Positions 1 through 13,200 are shown, counted from the first letter of the stretch. The stretch is DNA of 20,443 nt from Antrodiella citrinella (GCA_004802725.1 SGPM01000421.1:1-20443); one strand, 5' to 3'. Notes: generated from the sequence alone by a model not told the origin. Numbers and translations are program-made.

Positions 1-3000
1 GGAAAGTTGAACGCGCACACGAGCGGCCGCGTCTGGTCGTCGTAGATGTCGTAACTGTCTTCCGGCTGGGCGTTCGCGGTAGCCATCGCCATGAACTCGC
101 TCCAGCTCATCGACGCGGCTGACAGCACTGGCTCGAGCCGTGGACGGCGTTGAGTATCGCCATCGCGGATGCCGATGAACAGTCGTGTGAGTTCGTCGGG
201 AGGGCCTGCGGCGTCCATGTGGAAGGTGTACATGACTTCAGCTAAGGCTTCGAGAACACCAGAACGGACAGTCGGTGCTTCGTCCTTGGACATGGGAAGC
301 ATGACCTTCAAAGCCAGCTTGTGCTTCTCATCAGAGGGAAGTCTTGACAAAATCGCGGGCAGAGCGAAGAGGGCAGAATGACGAACTTGCCACACCGTAT
401 CGTGACACAAAAGTTCGAACAGCGGCAGCTGAACAAAAAATCAACACAAATTGCAGAAGATCAGGATTGTGAAACGAACCAGAGATGCAGTGACAACCTC
501 AGAGGGCACTACCTTTGCCAAAGCACCAACGACAAAGCTCGCCTCTCGCCGGACCCAGTACACCGGGTCAGTCGACACCCTCTCGACCTCAGTCACAAAC
601 GCCGCCTGGTGTTCATCCGACATAGTCACTATACCAATAAACATATTCAGAACCTCAAACCATTAGCAAGAGCAACGAAATACTTACCACTCGCGGTGAC
701 AGCAGCCATCAAGCTCATACTCGACAACCTCCCCACAGCCGCCTCCTCGTTCAGATCAGCGTCCTCCTCACCCACCCAGTTCGTCACATACGTAACATTC
801 GCCTCCAACCCACTGCCAAATCTCTGCCTGTCCTCCTCCTCGCCCACCGGCAGATCTCCCGGTGACCTGGGCGGCACCCAAGTGCCTGTTGTCACAGCAG
901 CCGGTGACCCAGAGTGACTGTAGACTTGCGCGTCACCGGGCGGTACAGGTGCGAGGTGGAAACTGGATGGTACGGGAAGAGCAGACGACGTCGATGCAAC
1001 CGAAGTGGCCGGAGACGAAGGCGTAGTGTAGTTCGAGAGCAACGATGGCGTTGAGGAGAAAGACGAAACGGCGGAGAGCGCAGGCGAAGGTGACATGAAC
1101 GGCGACGGCGCCGCGTTCATGAACGGTGAGGACAAAGCCGGGGACGCGTTTATTTCAAGCGGCGGTGAAAGCAGCCCAGAGGCTTGGAAATCAGCAAACG
1201 ATGTAACGGGCGGGGGCACGACGATGTTCAAAGATGTAGTAGACGCCGTCGGCGACACTATCGCAGGGGACGTGCGATGTCCGTGTAAGCCTTCGTTGTG
1301 AGACGGAGCCACCGTTGGGAAATACGAATCATTCCCTGGCGAAGATCTGTGTGCATGGTGAGGAGAGTGCCCGCCGGCAAGCGGCGTAGCAGCGGCAGTT
1401 GTAAGTCCGCTACCACTCGTTGGCTCGCCGTCAGCAACTTCCTCAGGCAAATCCAACCTACCCATACCAATGACGACCTGGTGTATCATCTCTCGCTCGA
1501 ACAATCGCCTCTGCTCCTCGCCAAACAGCCCAAGCTCGGAATACTGCTCCTCATCTTCCTCGTCTTCTAGCGGATGAACAGAAGGATCAGCAGGCAGCTG
1601 CGTAGAAGTATGATGCTCAAAATCGTCAGCCTTACGGACCCTCCGGAGCAATTCCACGACCGCATAACGCGCCGGTCCGCCTACATGCGCGTTAGCACTG
1701 AGTAAGAGCGTCCCTAAGATCGGGGTGAACGACTGTACACTGATCAATGCCGGTTCGTCCGCTGGGGTCCCAGCCTCGGCTTCCGGGTCGCTCGGGGACC
1801 TATGGCTCAGCGGTGACGGATGGTCTGGGGTATGTGCCTGTGACGGAGGTAGTGGATGAACAGGCGCGATGTTGTGATTGTGAGGGGAGGTCAACGGGTT
1901 AGAGTGTGCCAGTATCGTGAGAGGGTTGTGATGTCCATGACGCGTAGAGTCGGGAGAGGACATCGAATGCAGAACTTCAGGTGACGTCTGCCCACTGGAT
2001 TCAAATTCCGAATGCTCCGACTCTGCCGGAGGAGTAAGATGTGAATACGCAGTATCCGGCGTTGCATCGTGCAGCCGAACCAGCATCTCTTCGTCAAAGT
2101 ATTGAGGATAGTCGCTAGCATCAACTTCCTCATCGACGAGTTTGCATCGCGTGACGAACCACCATATGATGGGCACAAGTTCGGAAGCCAACGCTTCTTT
2201 GACTGCTTCATCTGGAGTTTCTACATGTGTGAGTGAGGTACCCGATACTACTCAGCGAAGCTGTACTCACCATCGTCCATAGCAAGTCCATTGAGCAACG
2301 GCAATACATACTGCACGGCTTCGTCAGGGCTGATCGTGTCCAGCGTGGGAGGATACTGCCCCTCATCATCTTGAGGGGGCCCAGTCGACACCAACGACCC
2401 ACCTTCACCGCGAAGCAGAGTCCCTAAGCTCTTGGCAATGAAAACTCGGTGAAAGCCGACCCTGCTTCTCGAAAACAAGTATATCTTCTCCAAAGTGCTG
2501 TACCCCTCGGTATCAAAGTCTGTAAGGTCCTCGGATTCTGTAGTCTCGTCAGAAAACAGCGGATTTGTGATAGCCGGGTTCGTGCCAAAGGTAGCGGGTA
2601 GAACAGTATCCGGTTCGGTCAGAATATCCTGTGGATCTGTAAACTGGTGAACCGTCGGAAAGTACGACATCTCTGCCGCCGACGCGCTGCCTTGGTCGGC
2701 GTGATAGAATGGGTTATGCGCCGAATGCTCGTGACGTCTCTCATCACTGACTTCGGCTTCCGTCCGGGGATCAGACGAGGCGGTCGTGGGCTCATCTCTC
2801 CCCAAGCCAGGTGCCTGGAAGTTGAACGGGTTAGTAGCACCCAACGGCGACCCAGGTTTGTTCGAATTGATCTGCGGCGACGGCAGCAACGGCGCAACAC
2901 TGAGCGGGCACTCTTGTCCCAAGGGCGATCTGACAGCCGGTACCGTAGAGTTGCCGAAAGACGCTGGCATGTGTATCCTCAATCCCAGCGTTGCTGACGA

Positions 3001-3861
3001 CCCTGTCGACGACAAAAGCGAAGACGGGGAAGCGGGTCGGGGTGAAGAGGAACGCCGTATCGGTACGTGAGGCATCAGTGCCGGGCTTCCCGCACGTGTT
3101 GATATCTGTGCCTGTGCGACGGAAGGTGAGAAAGTGTCTCGGGACGAGGCGCCATGCAGCGGGGGCGAAGGCATAGGTGTGCCCTTTAGTGGTACATGAT
3201 TCTGCAAACTGACTGAGCTCTCAAACGGATGGAGCGAAGTGCCTGAGATGGGTGGCGGGAGGTAAGGCGGGGGCGTAGTCGACTCTACAGGGAGAGGCAT
3301 TGGACTAGGTACCGTAGGAATATCATTGGCGGTAGTAGCGGTAGAACTAGAGGCAGATGAGCTAGAAGCAGGCACGGCGTTATTAGGAGGTTGTCCTGTT
3401 GGTTTAATATTCTGTAGGGGAACATCGGACGGATAGTGGCGAACGAGCACAGACGTCGACGGACTCTGCCCGAGCTGAGTGTGGAACGGGGATAATGGGC
3501 CATAGATGGGCCGGGGAGACGCTATGCCCAGTCCTAAACCAAAGACGTGCGAGCTGAACGAACGAGACTCTAGCGGTGGCGACTCGAGGATGGGACCAGG
3601 GTGCTCTGGGCTGGGGTGGTGGAGGTTTTCTGGGAGGTCTCCTGGAGAAACAACGGGCGAGCAGAGCGGAGATGGGGGCGTTGATGTGTCGCGAGCCGGA
3701 TGATGAGATGGAGAGGCGGGCGTGGTCGAAAGCGACGCTGGGGCGGAAGGGACAGCAGCGGTGGTGGAGTGGGATGAAGAAGAGGAGGAGGGAGAAGAAG
3801 GGGCGGAGGACTGAGCGAACATGAAATGTTGAGGAAACAGGAAGGATAATAGGATTCCCAT
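1..3861 (-). CDS. PP4 regulatory subunit 1-like HEAT-repeat protein (3' end beyond window)
   Basis: Exons by hand: 3861-2271, 2220-688, 628-480, 428-1 and onward past the left edge; introns of 50, 59 and 51 nt, phase kept at each junction, giving at least 1,233 residues. Residues 1 to about 450 are Ser/Pro-rich and look disordered. From residue 455 (STLEKIYLFSRS) the chain becomes alpha-helical and HEAT-like: VQYVLPLLNGLAMDDE, ELVPIIWWFVTRCKLVDEE, then a low-complexity Ser/Pro/Thr insert, then VYWVRREASFVVGALAKVVP and WQVRHSALFALPAILSRLP. The repeated V-R-x-S/E-A signature is typical of HEAT repeats in PPP4R1-type regulators, which target and modulate the PP4 catalytic subunit. Substrates cannot be read here. 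The start is ATG 3861, but an in-frame ATG at 3822 (MFAQSSAPSS) is equally plausible because the first 13 residues are not recognisable. The donor of the 51-nt intron, GTTCGT, is weak. Another PP2A-like scaffold is possible but less likely. Confidence 0.85.
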
Positions 3862-4555
3862 GTAATAACTGGCAACGCGATCTGTATGTTTTGTTTGTGT
3901 GGCGGATTAAAACATAGAAAAAGGGTGCGCACGAGTGATTGGTCAAAGTCGGCAGGAAGAGAAAGGGAGAGCGAAGAACTGAGAGAGGACGGGGACTCGG
4001 GGGATCTGGGGGCCGTTAAAGGCTAGAATCTCGACGACTGGGGTCCGGAGTCGCGAGGCGTTGAGAAGAGGGATATGTTGGTATGACGCAAGGGCAGCAG
4101 GGAGCAGGAGGAAAGAGCGCGGCAGAAGACAACATATGGGCTCGCGTCCGCAGAGAGGGTTGTTTGCTGCTAGCTCTGGCGGAGAGGAGGTGCGGGGCAG
4201 ATCCGGAGTGAAAACGTTAAATGCAGCGTATGGACGGTAAGCTATGACGGCATGAGCGACGCGCTGCTGACGATGAGGAGCTCGAGGGGGCGGGAACTCA
4301 CGGACGAGGAACACGACGGCGAGGACACAGGGGACGACGAGCGCGCGGACGTGGACGTGGCGGGGCTCGACGAGGAGAGGGCGGAGGCGGGAGGGCAGGA
4401 TTCACGGCAAATTGAAAGTGGGCGTGGGTCTGCCAACAATGATGTCACCTCTCATCTAGGCTGTCCGGCGACCCAGCGGCACCGCCAGGCACCACACTGA
4501 CGTCACACCACTCCCTTTTAGCGTTCAATCTAGATTGCCTACTTCGACTACTCTA
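3862..4555. other. Intergenic: PP4R1-like promoter/leader and aspartate aminotransferase 3' flank
   Basis: Both flanking genes are on the minus strand, so this holds the 3' flank of the aminotransferase and the promoter and 5'UTR of the HEAT gene. A CCAAT motif on the minus strand lies at 3942-3938, about 77 nt before ATG 3861. 4250-4420 is a GC-rich, GA-skewed stretch open in several frames. Minus-strand frames there begin only with GTG, apart from a three-codon ATG-Met-Pro-Ser-stop at about 4254. A GTGAGT donor on the minus strand at about 4304 could mark a 5'UTR intron, but I could not assign its acceptor. Confidence 0.5.
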
Positions 4556-6409
<1,854 letters not shown>

Positions 6410-7706
6410 GGTGTTCTCGTTTGGATTAGAAGGTCCTGCGATATGCGTCAACACCTGCTTGATCCTATGAGCCATCGGGAGTAAGATCGTCAGTTCTTTC
6501 CAATCACAGACACGCTCCGAGGCAATTGAGAGAAAAGAATGCAAGGAAGTCAGGGGAGAGTGGAGGTGAAGATCACAAGCCCATCGGGGTCGGAGGAGTC
6601 TATATGAAGGGATCAAGGTGTCGCGTGAAAAGCCTTTTACTCACTCGAACCCAAACCCGGATGTGTTTGGAATTTTGTCTCTGGTGAGCAGCCGTCAGCG
6701 ACGCCGGACGATTGTAGCAGCGGTGACATCTCACATGTGATTTCGAGATGCTGCACTCTCGTTCAGTGGTTCGACGACGTTGAACACTGGTATCACCACG
6801 AATGTTGGGTATGGTAGGGAGGTGAGAGAGAGAGAAGAAGAAGGATCGATGATCGAGGTCCCCAACCATTTCACTCTTAAGCTTACTTATGCCATTCGTA
6901 CCACTTGATCCACGCCAATTCCCTAGGGAAGCCCCGGAACCCCACAGTCCTAGACCGGCCCAGCTAGAACACATTCATAAGAAAGCATATGCCCAGAACA
7001 ATTGGCAAATGGCGATTGGGCGACCTGAGCAGTGGTTTGGCCCGGCAGTTGGCGGGAAGTCCGGATACGGATCCTGAGGCTGCGGAGATCAAGTGCAGTG
7101 CGGGGAAACGCGGGGCACACGAGCGGAACACAACCAGGCCCCGCGGGTCTCGTCGGGTGGCTGCAGTCACCTCTGCGGCGAGTCTCACCTCAGCGCATCC
7201 AAGTGCAAGCGGATTTCCGACATTCAACGCACACTGGAGACGGGTTCCGAGAAAGACCACGCATGATATTCTATGCCTGAGGAACGCCATAACTAGAGGG
7301 TGAATGGATTTACACTAAGATGGTACCGTATATGCGAGACAGAAAACGAGGAGGAGGGTAGATGCCGACATGGTATGTTTCCAGCTGCGCTTGCGCGGAC
7401 GAGGTGGGATGGGAGCGGCGTGAGATGCATTAGATCACCCGAGGGAGGGAGACAACGATAGAGAAAGGGGGACAGGTCAAAGTAAATAACAAGATGAATG
7501 TATGCGCGAAAGAGCGTCCGTGTGTACAGTCGTAAAGGTCGTGGAAAGATATGATGGTGAAAGGGTGATGGTACAGGACCTGCTGATGCAACTGGTGGTA
7601 GTGGAAACGCAGGTGGAATGGGAAGGGAGAGCAGCAGGTCCGTAATATGAGGGCGGGGAGGTGGGCTGCCAGAGACCAGGCGGGCGAGGTGTGGCGGAGG
7701 TTGGTG
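6410..7706. other. Intergenic: AAT promoter side and AN1 gene 3' flank
   Basis: About 1.3 kb between two same-strand genes. 6819-6843 carries a GA-rich run on plus (CT-rich on the transcribed side). 6890-7300 is GC-rich and open in several frames on both strands. None of these frames shows a recognisable domain, consistent codon bias or flanking splice sites, so I call no gene. 7310-7700 should contain the 3'UTR of the AN1 gene. Confidence 0.6.
6601..6606 (-). promoter_or_regulatory. Weak TATA-like element upstream of aspartate aminotransferase
   Basis: The minus strand reads TTCATATAGACTCC, about 195 nt before ATG 6409 and about 125 nt before ATG 6475. Spacing is acceptable for a fungal core promoter, but the match is loose. 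A GA/CT tract at about 6819-6843 lies further upstream and may be part of the same promoter. Confidence 0.25.
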
Positions 7707-8003
7707 TTACGCCATGGCCATCTTGGAGGCAACGGTACGTTCGCTCTCGAGTTTGGCTTTGTTCTTCTCGAACGCCTGCTGTCGACAGCTCTCCAAATTC
7801 TGGCAATTGTGATGCTCAGGCATGCGGTGCTGAAAGGGCAGAGCAAACCTTGGTCAGCATCACTGGTGGGCGGTAACCGTCGGGAGCATACGTACGTTGG
7901 CGCAGAACTCTGCTCTGCAATGTGGGCACTGGCCTACGAGACGAAGGACTGCGGAGTTGCAGCGAACCTCTCCCTGAAGTTGGCAGCGCTTCTTAGCGGG
8001 CAT
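7707..8003 (-). CDS. Small AN1-type zinc-finger protein (76 aa)
   Basis: Exons 8003-7896 and 7829-7707 with a 66-nt intron (GTACGT...TTTCAG), phase 0; 36 + 40 codons, then TAA. Cysteines and histidines are spaced as in an AN1 zinc finger: Cys7, Cys15, CPHC at 26-29, FC at 33-34, ANHRMPEHHNC at 35-45 (His37, His42/43, Cys45). Together they suit two zinc ions. After the finger only a short basic/acidic helix follows (about residues 48-74, EKNKAKLESE), so this is a stand-alone finger without the A20 or ubiquitin-like domains seen in larger AN1 proteins. AN1 proteins are linked to ubiquitin, proteasome and stress responses; the role of this one is inferred only. ATG context CGACACCATGC is good. 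Upstream are a 5'UTR intron and a TATA box, supporting an independent, possibly well-expressed gene. Confidence 0.88.
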
Positions 8004-8030
8004 GGTGTCGTGTGAGAGGAGTTTGGTAGA

Positions 8031-8093
8031 CTGTACAGAAAAGAATGGTAAGCGAATGCAGTTCCTAGGGTTGTCCGAGGATGTTGTGCTTAC
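8031..8093 (-). other. 5'UTR intron of the AN1 zinc-finger gene
   Basis: The minus strand reads CCATC|GTAAGC at 8093 and CTTTTCTGTACAG| at 8031, a 63-nt intron with a good donor and a pyrimidine-rich acceptor, ending 27 nt before the ATG. It is inferred from splice consensus only. Confidence 0.7.
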
Positions 8094-8182
8094 GATGGGA
8101 TAGTGTTGTTGTTGAGGGAGGGAGGAGGATGGAGGATGGCAGAGGGGGGTTGTGCTTTGAGAGGGGGAAAGGGTGTGGCAGG

Positions 8183-8188
8183 TTTATA
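8183..8188 (-). promoter_or_regulatory. TATA box of the AN1 zinc-finger gene
   Basis: TATAAA on the minus strand within CCCTTATAAACCTGCC, about 180 genomic nt before the ATG (about 117 nt once the 63-nt leader intron is removed). A CT-rich stretch (about 8103-8170) lies between it and the leader donor, as is common around fungal transcription starts. Confidence 0.6.
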
Positions 8189-10226
8189 AGGGCTTGGAGG
8201 AGAGGGACGCGTCAGCTTGAGTGCTACAGACGGTGTCTTATCTCAGATCCACTTTGCAGTGTCGTCTGCACGTGGCGGGCGAGATCTCACCCGCCCGATC
8301 CTGTCTGCTCTTCCCGTTCCGACCATTTTCTCTCCCGCCACTTTGGTCTGTCATGTTTTCCGCATCCAATATTCATGCAAATAAGCTCCCCGGGCTGCTC
8401 AAGTTCAAACTTTTCACGTTATCGCCACACCGCTACGATTCGGACGAACTGTGTCGAAGGCGGAGGAATCCTTCTCCGCGGATAAGGGCAACCAACTCTA
8501 GATTTTCCTCTTGTTTCTAGGCCGGCAACTCGGTTCGCCTGCTTTTGTCGCGCCGCCACACGCAGAACAAGCAACCATCCTCACGACCGTACACACCGCG
8601 TTGTTAACCTCTCGTATTATTCTTGTCACACGCCTTTGTCAATCAAGCTCATTACCTCGAGGCACCCACGCCTCGTCCACCTGAAAACGTTGTCTCCAAC
8701 GGGCGGGTCGGATGCCCCAGACGACTGACACGCCCTACAGCTCGCGCTAGACATACGCGGGGGGTCAGACTCATACACGCGCGGCTTCGGAGTCACACTA
8801 CCCTGAAGTTTTTTCGGCACTTTTCCTTGCATACAAAACTTTGCGAGCTTGGCCCGAGGCCGTGTGAGTCGGATACCGAATCTCCTCTCGGAATCCCTCT
8901 CCGTCAGTCGAACCCAATGGCGCTCCGGTCTCGTATACATAGAACATAGAGTTTGCCTGTCAAGTGGTTATGAACTCATGATCCAACAGCATCGGTCTTC
9001 AATGTGTGGCCCTGGACGCAAAGATAGCCTGAATCAGCCAGTGCCACCACCTGGGACACGTCGACCTCGCCGGAATCACGTTTACTAAGAGCCAAGTTGA
9101 ACGATGGACCTGAGCCTTTCAAGCGACACAATCAACCATATCTCTCTCTGGGCCTACGCACGCAAGCGATCCTGTGGGTTTGATTCTGGATCAAAAATCG
9201 AGTGATTGGGACAGGATTGGGACGATCTTCCGCTTCAAGCTTCAAGGTCAATCACCTCAGATACACGACTTTCGCACTCATCTGCGGCCAACGTTCTTTT
9301 TTGCAGTATCACTGTTACACCATGCGTTAGAATCTCCAGAGTTGCTGCGGCTGCTAGGGCAGAGGGTACGTCGGGGAATACCGCAGCGTTCGCCGCTGTG
9401 CATATGCAGCAACATCGCGAATCCTTGTGCGTCTCCGACGTCTGCCAGTGGCTGACTGCCACCTATGTCATACCATTCATTCCAAGTACACCGGTTCACA
9501 CGGCAGTGCGAAGACCTTCTCGGCCGATCAGAGAAGACCCAAACCATGTTCAACTGGGATGATAGTGGTGCGTCGTGCTTACCGTACCCACATGTGGCCT
9601 CTTCGCCGAGCGAGGGGTTGATCATCCCGGAGTATTAGCTGGGCCGTGACTTCATCAATATAATACCGGCGTACATACGTATGACGAATGAATAAAACTG
9701 TATGTAGCCGTCGCATATACGATGATATTGTAGCCTGATTGTGATGAGTACAGTTGGTTTGTCAATTCACGATTGTGTATTGCTCAGGATCGATATCCAA
9801 AGCTCGCTGAGTTTCCCGTACACAGTATCAAGTGCTCTTATATAATGGCCCACTTACCCTGCGGCCCCTGCTTGTCTGATGTCATTATCAGCGGTGCCCA
9901 TGCATGATGCATGATGAATCAGGAAGTCCAGCTTAGGCTGCAGGAGCTTCTTTGTCAGTGCAGGAGAGCATAATGAGGGATCTGGGTCTGCAGGAGTTGT
10001 GGTATGTGCAGTCGCGCCCCACACTACCGAAGGTGGTCAACAAGTTGACTCCGCCGTCCAAGCGGTACGAGAGCAGAAATGTTGTCAATGACAATTGCGA
10101 GTACAAATGTTGTGTGTGTCAAGCAAGACATGCTGTGGAATGAGAACTGATACATCGCGAATACATCTACATCTAAAAGATACACTGCCCAAACCCATCG
10201 TCCGAATGCTCGACCTCAATCACCAT
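8189..10226. other. Gene-poor stretch of about 2 kb between the AN1 gene and eIF2B epsilon
   Basis: This lies between the promoter of the AN1 gene and the stop codon of eIF2B epsilon. Open frames here are at most about 135 codons, occur on both strands, and show no recognisable domain or codon bias. No tRNA A/B box pair, rRNA or transposase motif was seen. 9640-9760 is AT-richer with AATAAA. A TATATAA on plus lies at about 9839. A short tandem (GCATGAT twice) lies at about 9902-9916. The part next to 10226 should be the 3'UTR of eIF2B epsilon. I see no gene. Confidence 0.55.
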
Positions 10227-13200
10227 CTAACGTTCTTCTGGCGGTTCCGACTTGCCCCTTCTAAACCTCCTCGCCAGCGGACTTGACGTCGTCGGACTCC
10301 TCGAGTCCGCTGCCACTCCCAACGCCCGAGAAGGATCCGTCGGACTCTTCGTCGCCGTCGCTCCCGTCGCCCCCTTGCGTAAACTGGTCATGCTTACCAC
10401 CCGCTTCACCATCTTCCCCATCCGCCCGCCAAAATCCTTCGCCTTGTCTCTCAGCTGCCCTCGCTCCGGCGACTTCTCCGGCGACTTCTCTCTGTGGTAG
10501 TAGCCGTTCCCGTTCGGACTGAGGGGCGACGACCTGTGTCCATTCAGATGGAGAGCCCCGCCCTGAAGGAACAGCGCGCTCAACCGATTTCCGCTTCGTC
10601 TGTTCTGGTCCTTCTCCCCCGAGACGTCGTGTTTGCGCGGACGCGGGCGCGCTGCCGGTACGGTCAGCTGCTCCTGAGATGAGCTCCTGGACTGGGGGCT
10701 GAGGAGATCGGGTTGAAGTGTGCGTTGATGAGAGGAGTATGCCTTTAACGTACCGATACGTCAGGATGTGGGCTCGTATCATCATGAGTAGAGACCCTCA
10801 GACTGCTGACCTTTGTACCATTACTATCTTGGAACTGGACAGAATTCTGGCTTGATAGCAAGCTCCCCCTGGAGCTACCGATGCTGCCTGTCGCAGATGC
10901 AGACGCAGATGTTGTACCGGATGTCGTGGGACTCGGCTGTGATGCAGTATCGAATCTAGGAGTAGGAATGGTGAGAAGGCTTTTCGGTATTGCTGCGGGC
11001 GGTTGAGGCGTGGACAACGTCGACACCGACGTGCTTGTCGTCGTGGGTACCTTTGACGAAACGTCTTCCGAGTCTGAGTCTTCATCCTCCGAGGTGGTGT
11101 AAACGTCCGACCCTGAACCCGAGACAGAACCACTAGCCTCGGACATAGTCAGATCAGTAGAGGGCTGATCCTGAGCGCGGTTTTGTGAACCGGGATTCGA
11201 CGATCCAGACCCGTCTCTTGTATGTGCGGGCGCTGTGATGGTCTCCCGACTTGCATTCGCCTCCGCCAAAACGACGCCAGCGACAGCTGGAGGTTGGATT
11301 TTGGCGACGGTGACGTCCAAGTCTTCGTCTTCGTCATCTTCACTTGAGCTCTCTGCAACGGTGTCGAGCGTGGTCTTCACAAGCGGAGCTTCTTCGTGTG
11401 CGACAGTAGGAGTGGTGGTATTAGTCTCGTCAGCCTGACTGCTTGGCTCCTCTGCCTCCGCTTCATCCTCCTCCTCTTCGCTGCCCTCCTCGCTCTCATC
11501 GTCAGAAGTGTCCGTCTTCGGTGCCGGTTGCGTTGGCGCAGGCGCGGAGCTGGACGGTTGAGATGGTCCGGACGCAGCAGGCGGCGGAGGGGGAGGCTTG
11601 GTATCCGTGGGTGCCGTCTGATTTTCATCCTCCTCGTCTTCGTCCTCATCCTCCTCATCCTCGTCGTCCTCTTCCTCATCGTCCTCATCGTCGTATTCGT
11701 CCTCATCCTCGTCAGATCCTTCCTCCAAGACGTTCGCGATGGGTGCTGAAGTGGAAGGGACTGTGGGGACTGTTTGCGTTGAAGATGAGGGGGTGGCTGC
11801 TATAGGAACACTCGAAAGAGCAGCTGCGGGCATGGAAGCGGTCGCTGTCGCCGTCGTAGCAGGTGTAAGAGTAGCTACCGAAGTGACGACAGCTTCGTCG
11901 TCGTCCACTTCCTCGTCGCTGTCCTCGTCCTCGTCTTCGTCTTCCTCGTCTTCCTCCTCCTCCGATCTTTCGACGGGAGGTTTCGGTGGGGCTGCGGCGG
12001 AGACATCAGTAGTAGTAGGATGTGAGACGCCAGGTGCACTAGTTGAAGGAGTGGTTTGTGTGACAGGCTGAGCTTCAATAGCAGATGTCGCATCCTCCTC
12101 TTCATCGCTTTCGTCCTCACCTTCGTCGGACTCCTCGTCGGCAACGGCAGGCGTGGTAGCCGCAAGAATCTGAGGTTGCGCAGACGCAGGTGAAGTACCT
12201 TTGGCCTCAGCGGATGCCGTATATACCGAAGGCGGCACAGGTTCGACGTCACTTTCTTCTTCCTCGCTTTCTTCCTCGTCCTCGTCCTCTTCTTCTGAGC
12301 TCTCCTGCGAAGCGACAGGTGCAGCTGCTGCGGGCTCGGGAGCAACTGGAGCTAGAGGCGTAGCGGCGGGAGTGGGAGCCGCCGCAGCAGTAGGAGCGGG
12401 TTCGTCTTCGCTTTCCTCTTCTTCGCTCTCCTGTTCCTCCTCGCTTTCCTCTTCGTCCTCTTTGGCTTGCAACACGGTGACGGGCGCTGAGAGCTGAGAC
12501 GCAGAGGACGTTTGTGGGGTCGCAGTCTTCGCGGTCCCATCTGGAACGGACACAGACGCAGGCGTTGTACCACTGGCGGTGGTCTGCTCCTCCTCGCTCT
12601 CGTCCTCTTCGTCAGATTCTTCTTCACTAGACTCCGCCGCCGCCGCCGCCGCCGCCGCCTTGGACGTGGGCTCTGTTGGCTTGGGAGGTGCCGACTGAGA
12701 CGCAGTTGCAACTTGAGTGGTCTTCACATCGGCCTCGGCCTCAGTATCTCCTTCCTCCTCCTCCTCGCTGATCTCCTCCTCCTCCTCCTCCTCCACAGTC
12801 GCAGGGATCACCGCCGCCTTTTCTCCCTCACTCTGATCCGCCTCCTCACCGCTATCTTCTTCCTCGCTGCTCTCCTGCTCGTCAAACTGTTCAATCATCT
12901 TTGACCCGACAGCCCAACATCTCTTGACGTTCTCTTCCAGGGTCGTGCCCGCCTGGAGAGTTTCTCCCTTGGCGATGGGCGTGGCGTGCCACGCGCGGAT
13001 GTCGTCCTCGTCGACGATATCTTCCTGGTAGAGCGCAGCGAGGATTTGGCCGAAGAGCGGTAGACGGGCAGATTGTGCGCAGTTATACTAGAAGGGACAT
13101 AATGATATGAGCGGGGTTAAACACACAAGGAATGAACAGCGTGACATACCTGAAGAACCTCAACGGTCTCAACAGCGTCCACGCCTCCAATCTTATCAAT

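Noticed and set aside
4242..4500. Open frames on both strands in the GC-rich stretch, including an 82-codon acidic plus-strand frame from 4252
   Set aside because: The minus-strand frames begin with GTG rather than ATG. The plus frame is short, compositionally biased and without domain or splice context.
6889..7303. Overlapping plus-strand frames between the AN1 and AAT genes
   Set aside because: Two plus frames and one minus frame are open over the same bases, as expected by chance in GC-rich DNA. No domain, consistent codon bias or splice support.
8840..8945. GGGTTCGACT on minus resembling a tRNA B box
   Set aside because: It departs from the consensus after GGTTCGA, no A box is found at proper spacing and no cloverleaf can be drawn.
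8081..9625. Several open frames of 80-135 codons on both strands
   Set aside because: No recognisable motifs, mutually overlapping, no codon bias. The first overlaps the promoter and leader of the AN1 gene.
9902..9916. Short tandem GCATGAT repeat
   Set aside because: Two copies of a 7-mer is within chance; there is no array or spacer pattern of a CRISPR or regulatory repeat.
11739..12497. Plus-strand poly-Ser and hydrophobic open frames opposite the eIF2B epsilon tail
   Set aside because: They are antisense readings of GAG/GAC/GAA repeats, which give Ser/Leu runs and few stops. The minus strand has a far longer frame continuous with a conserved domain.
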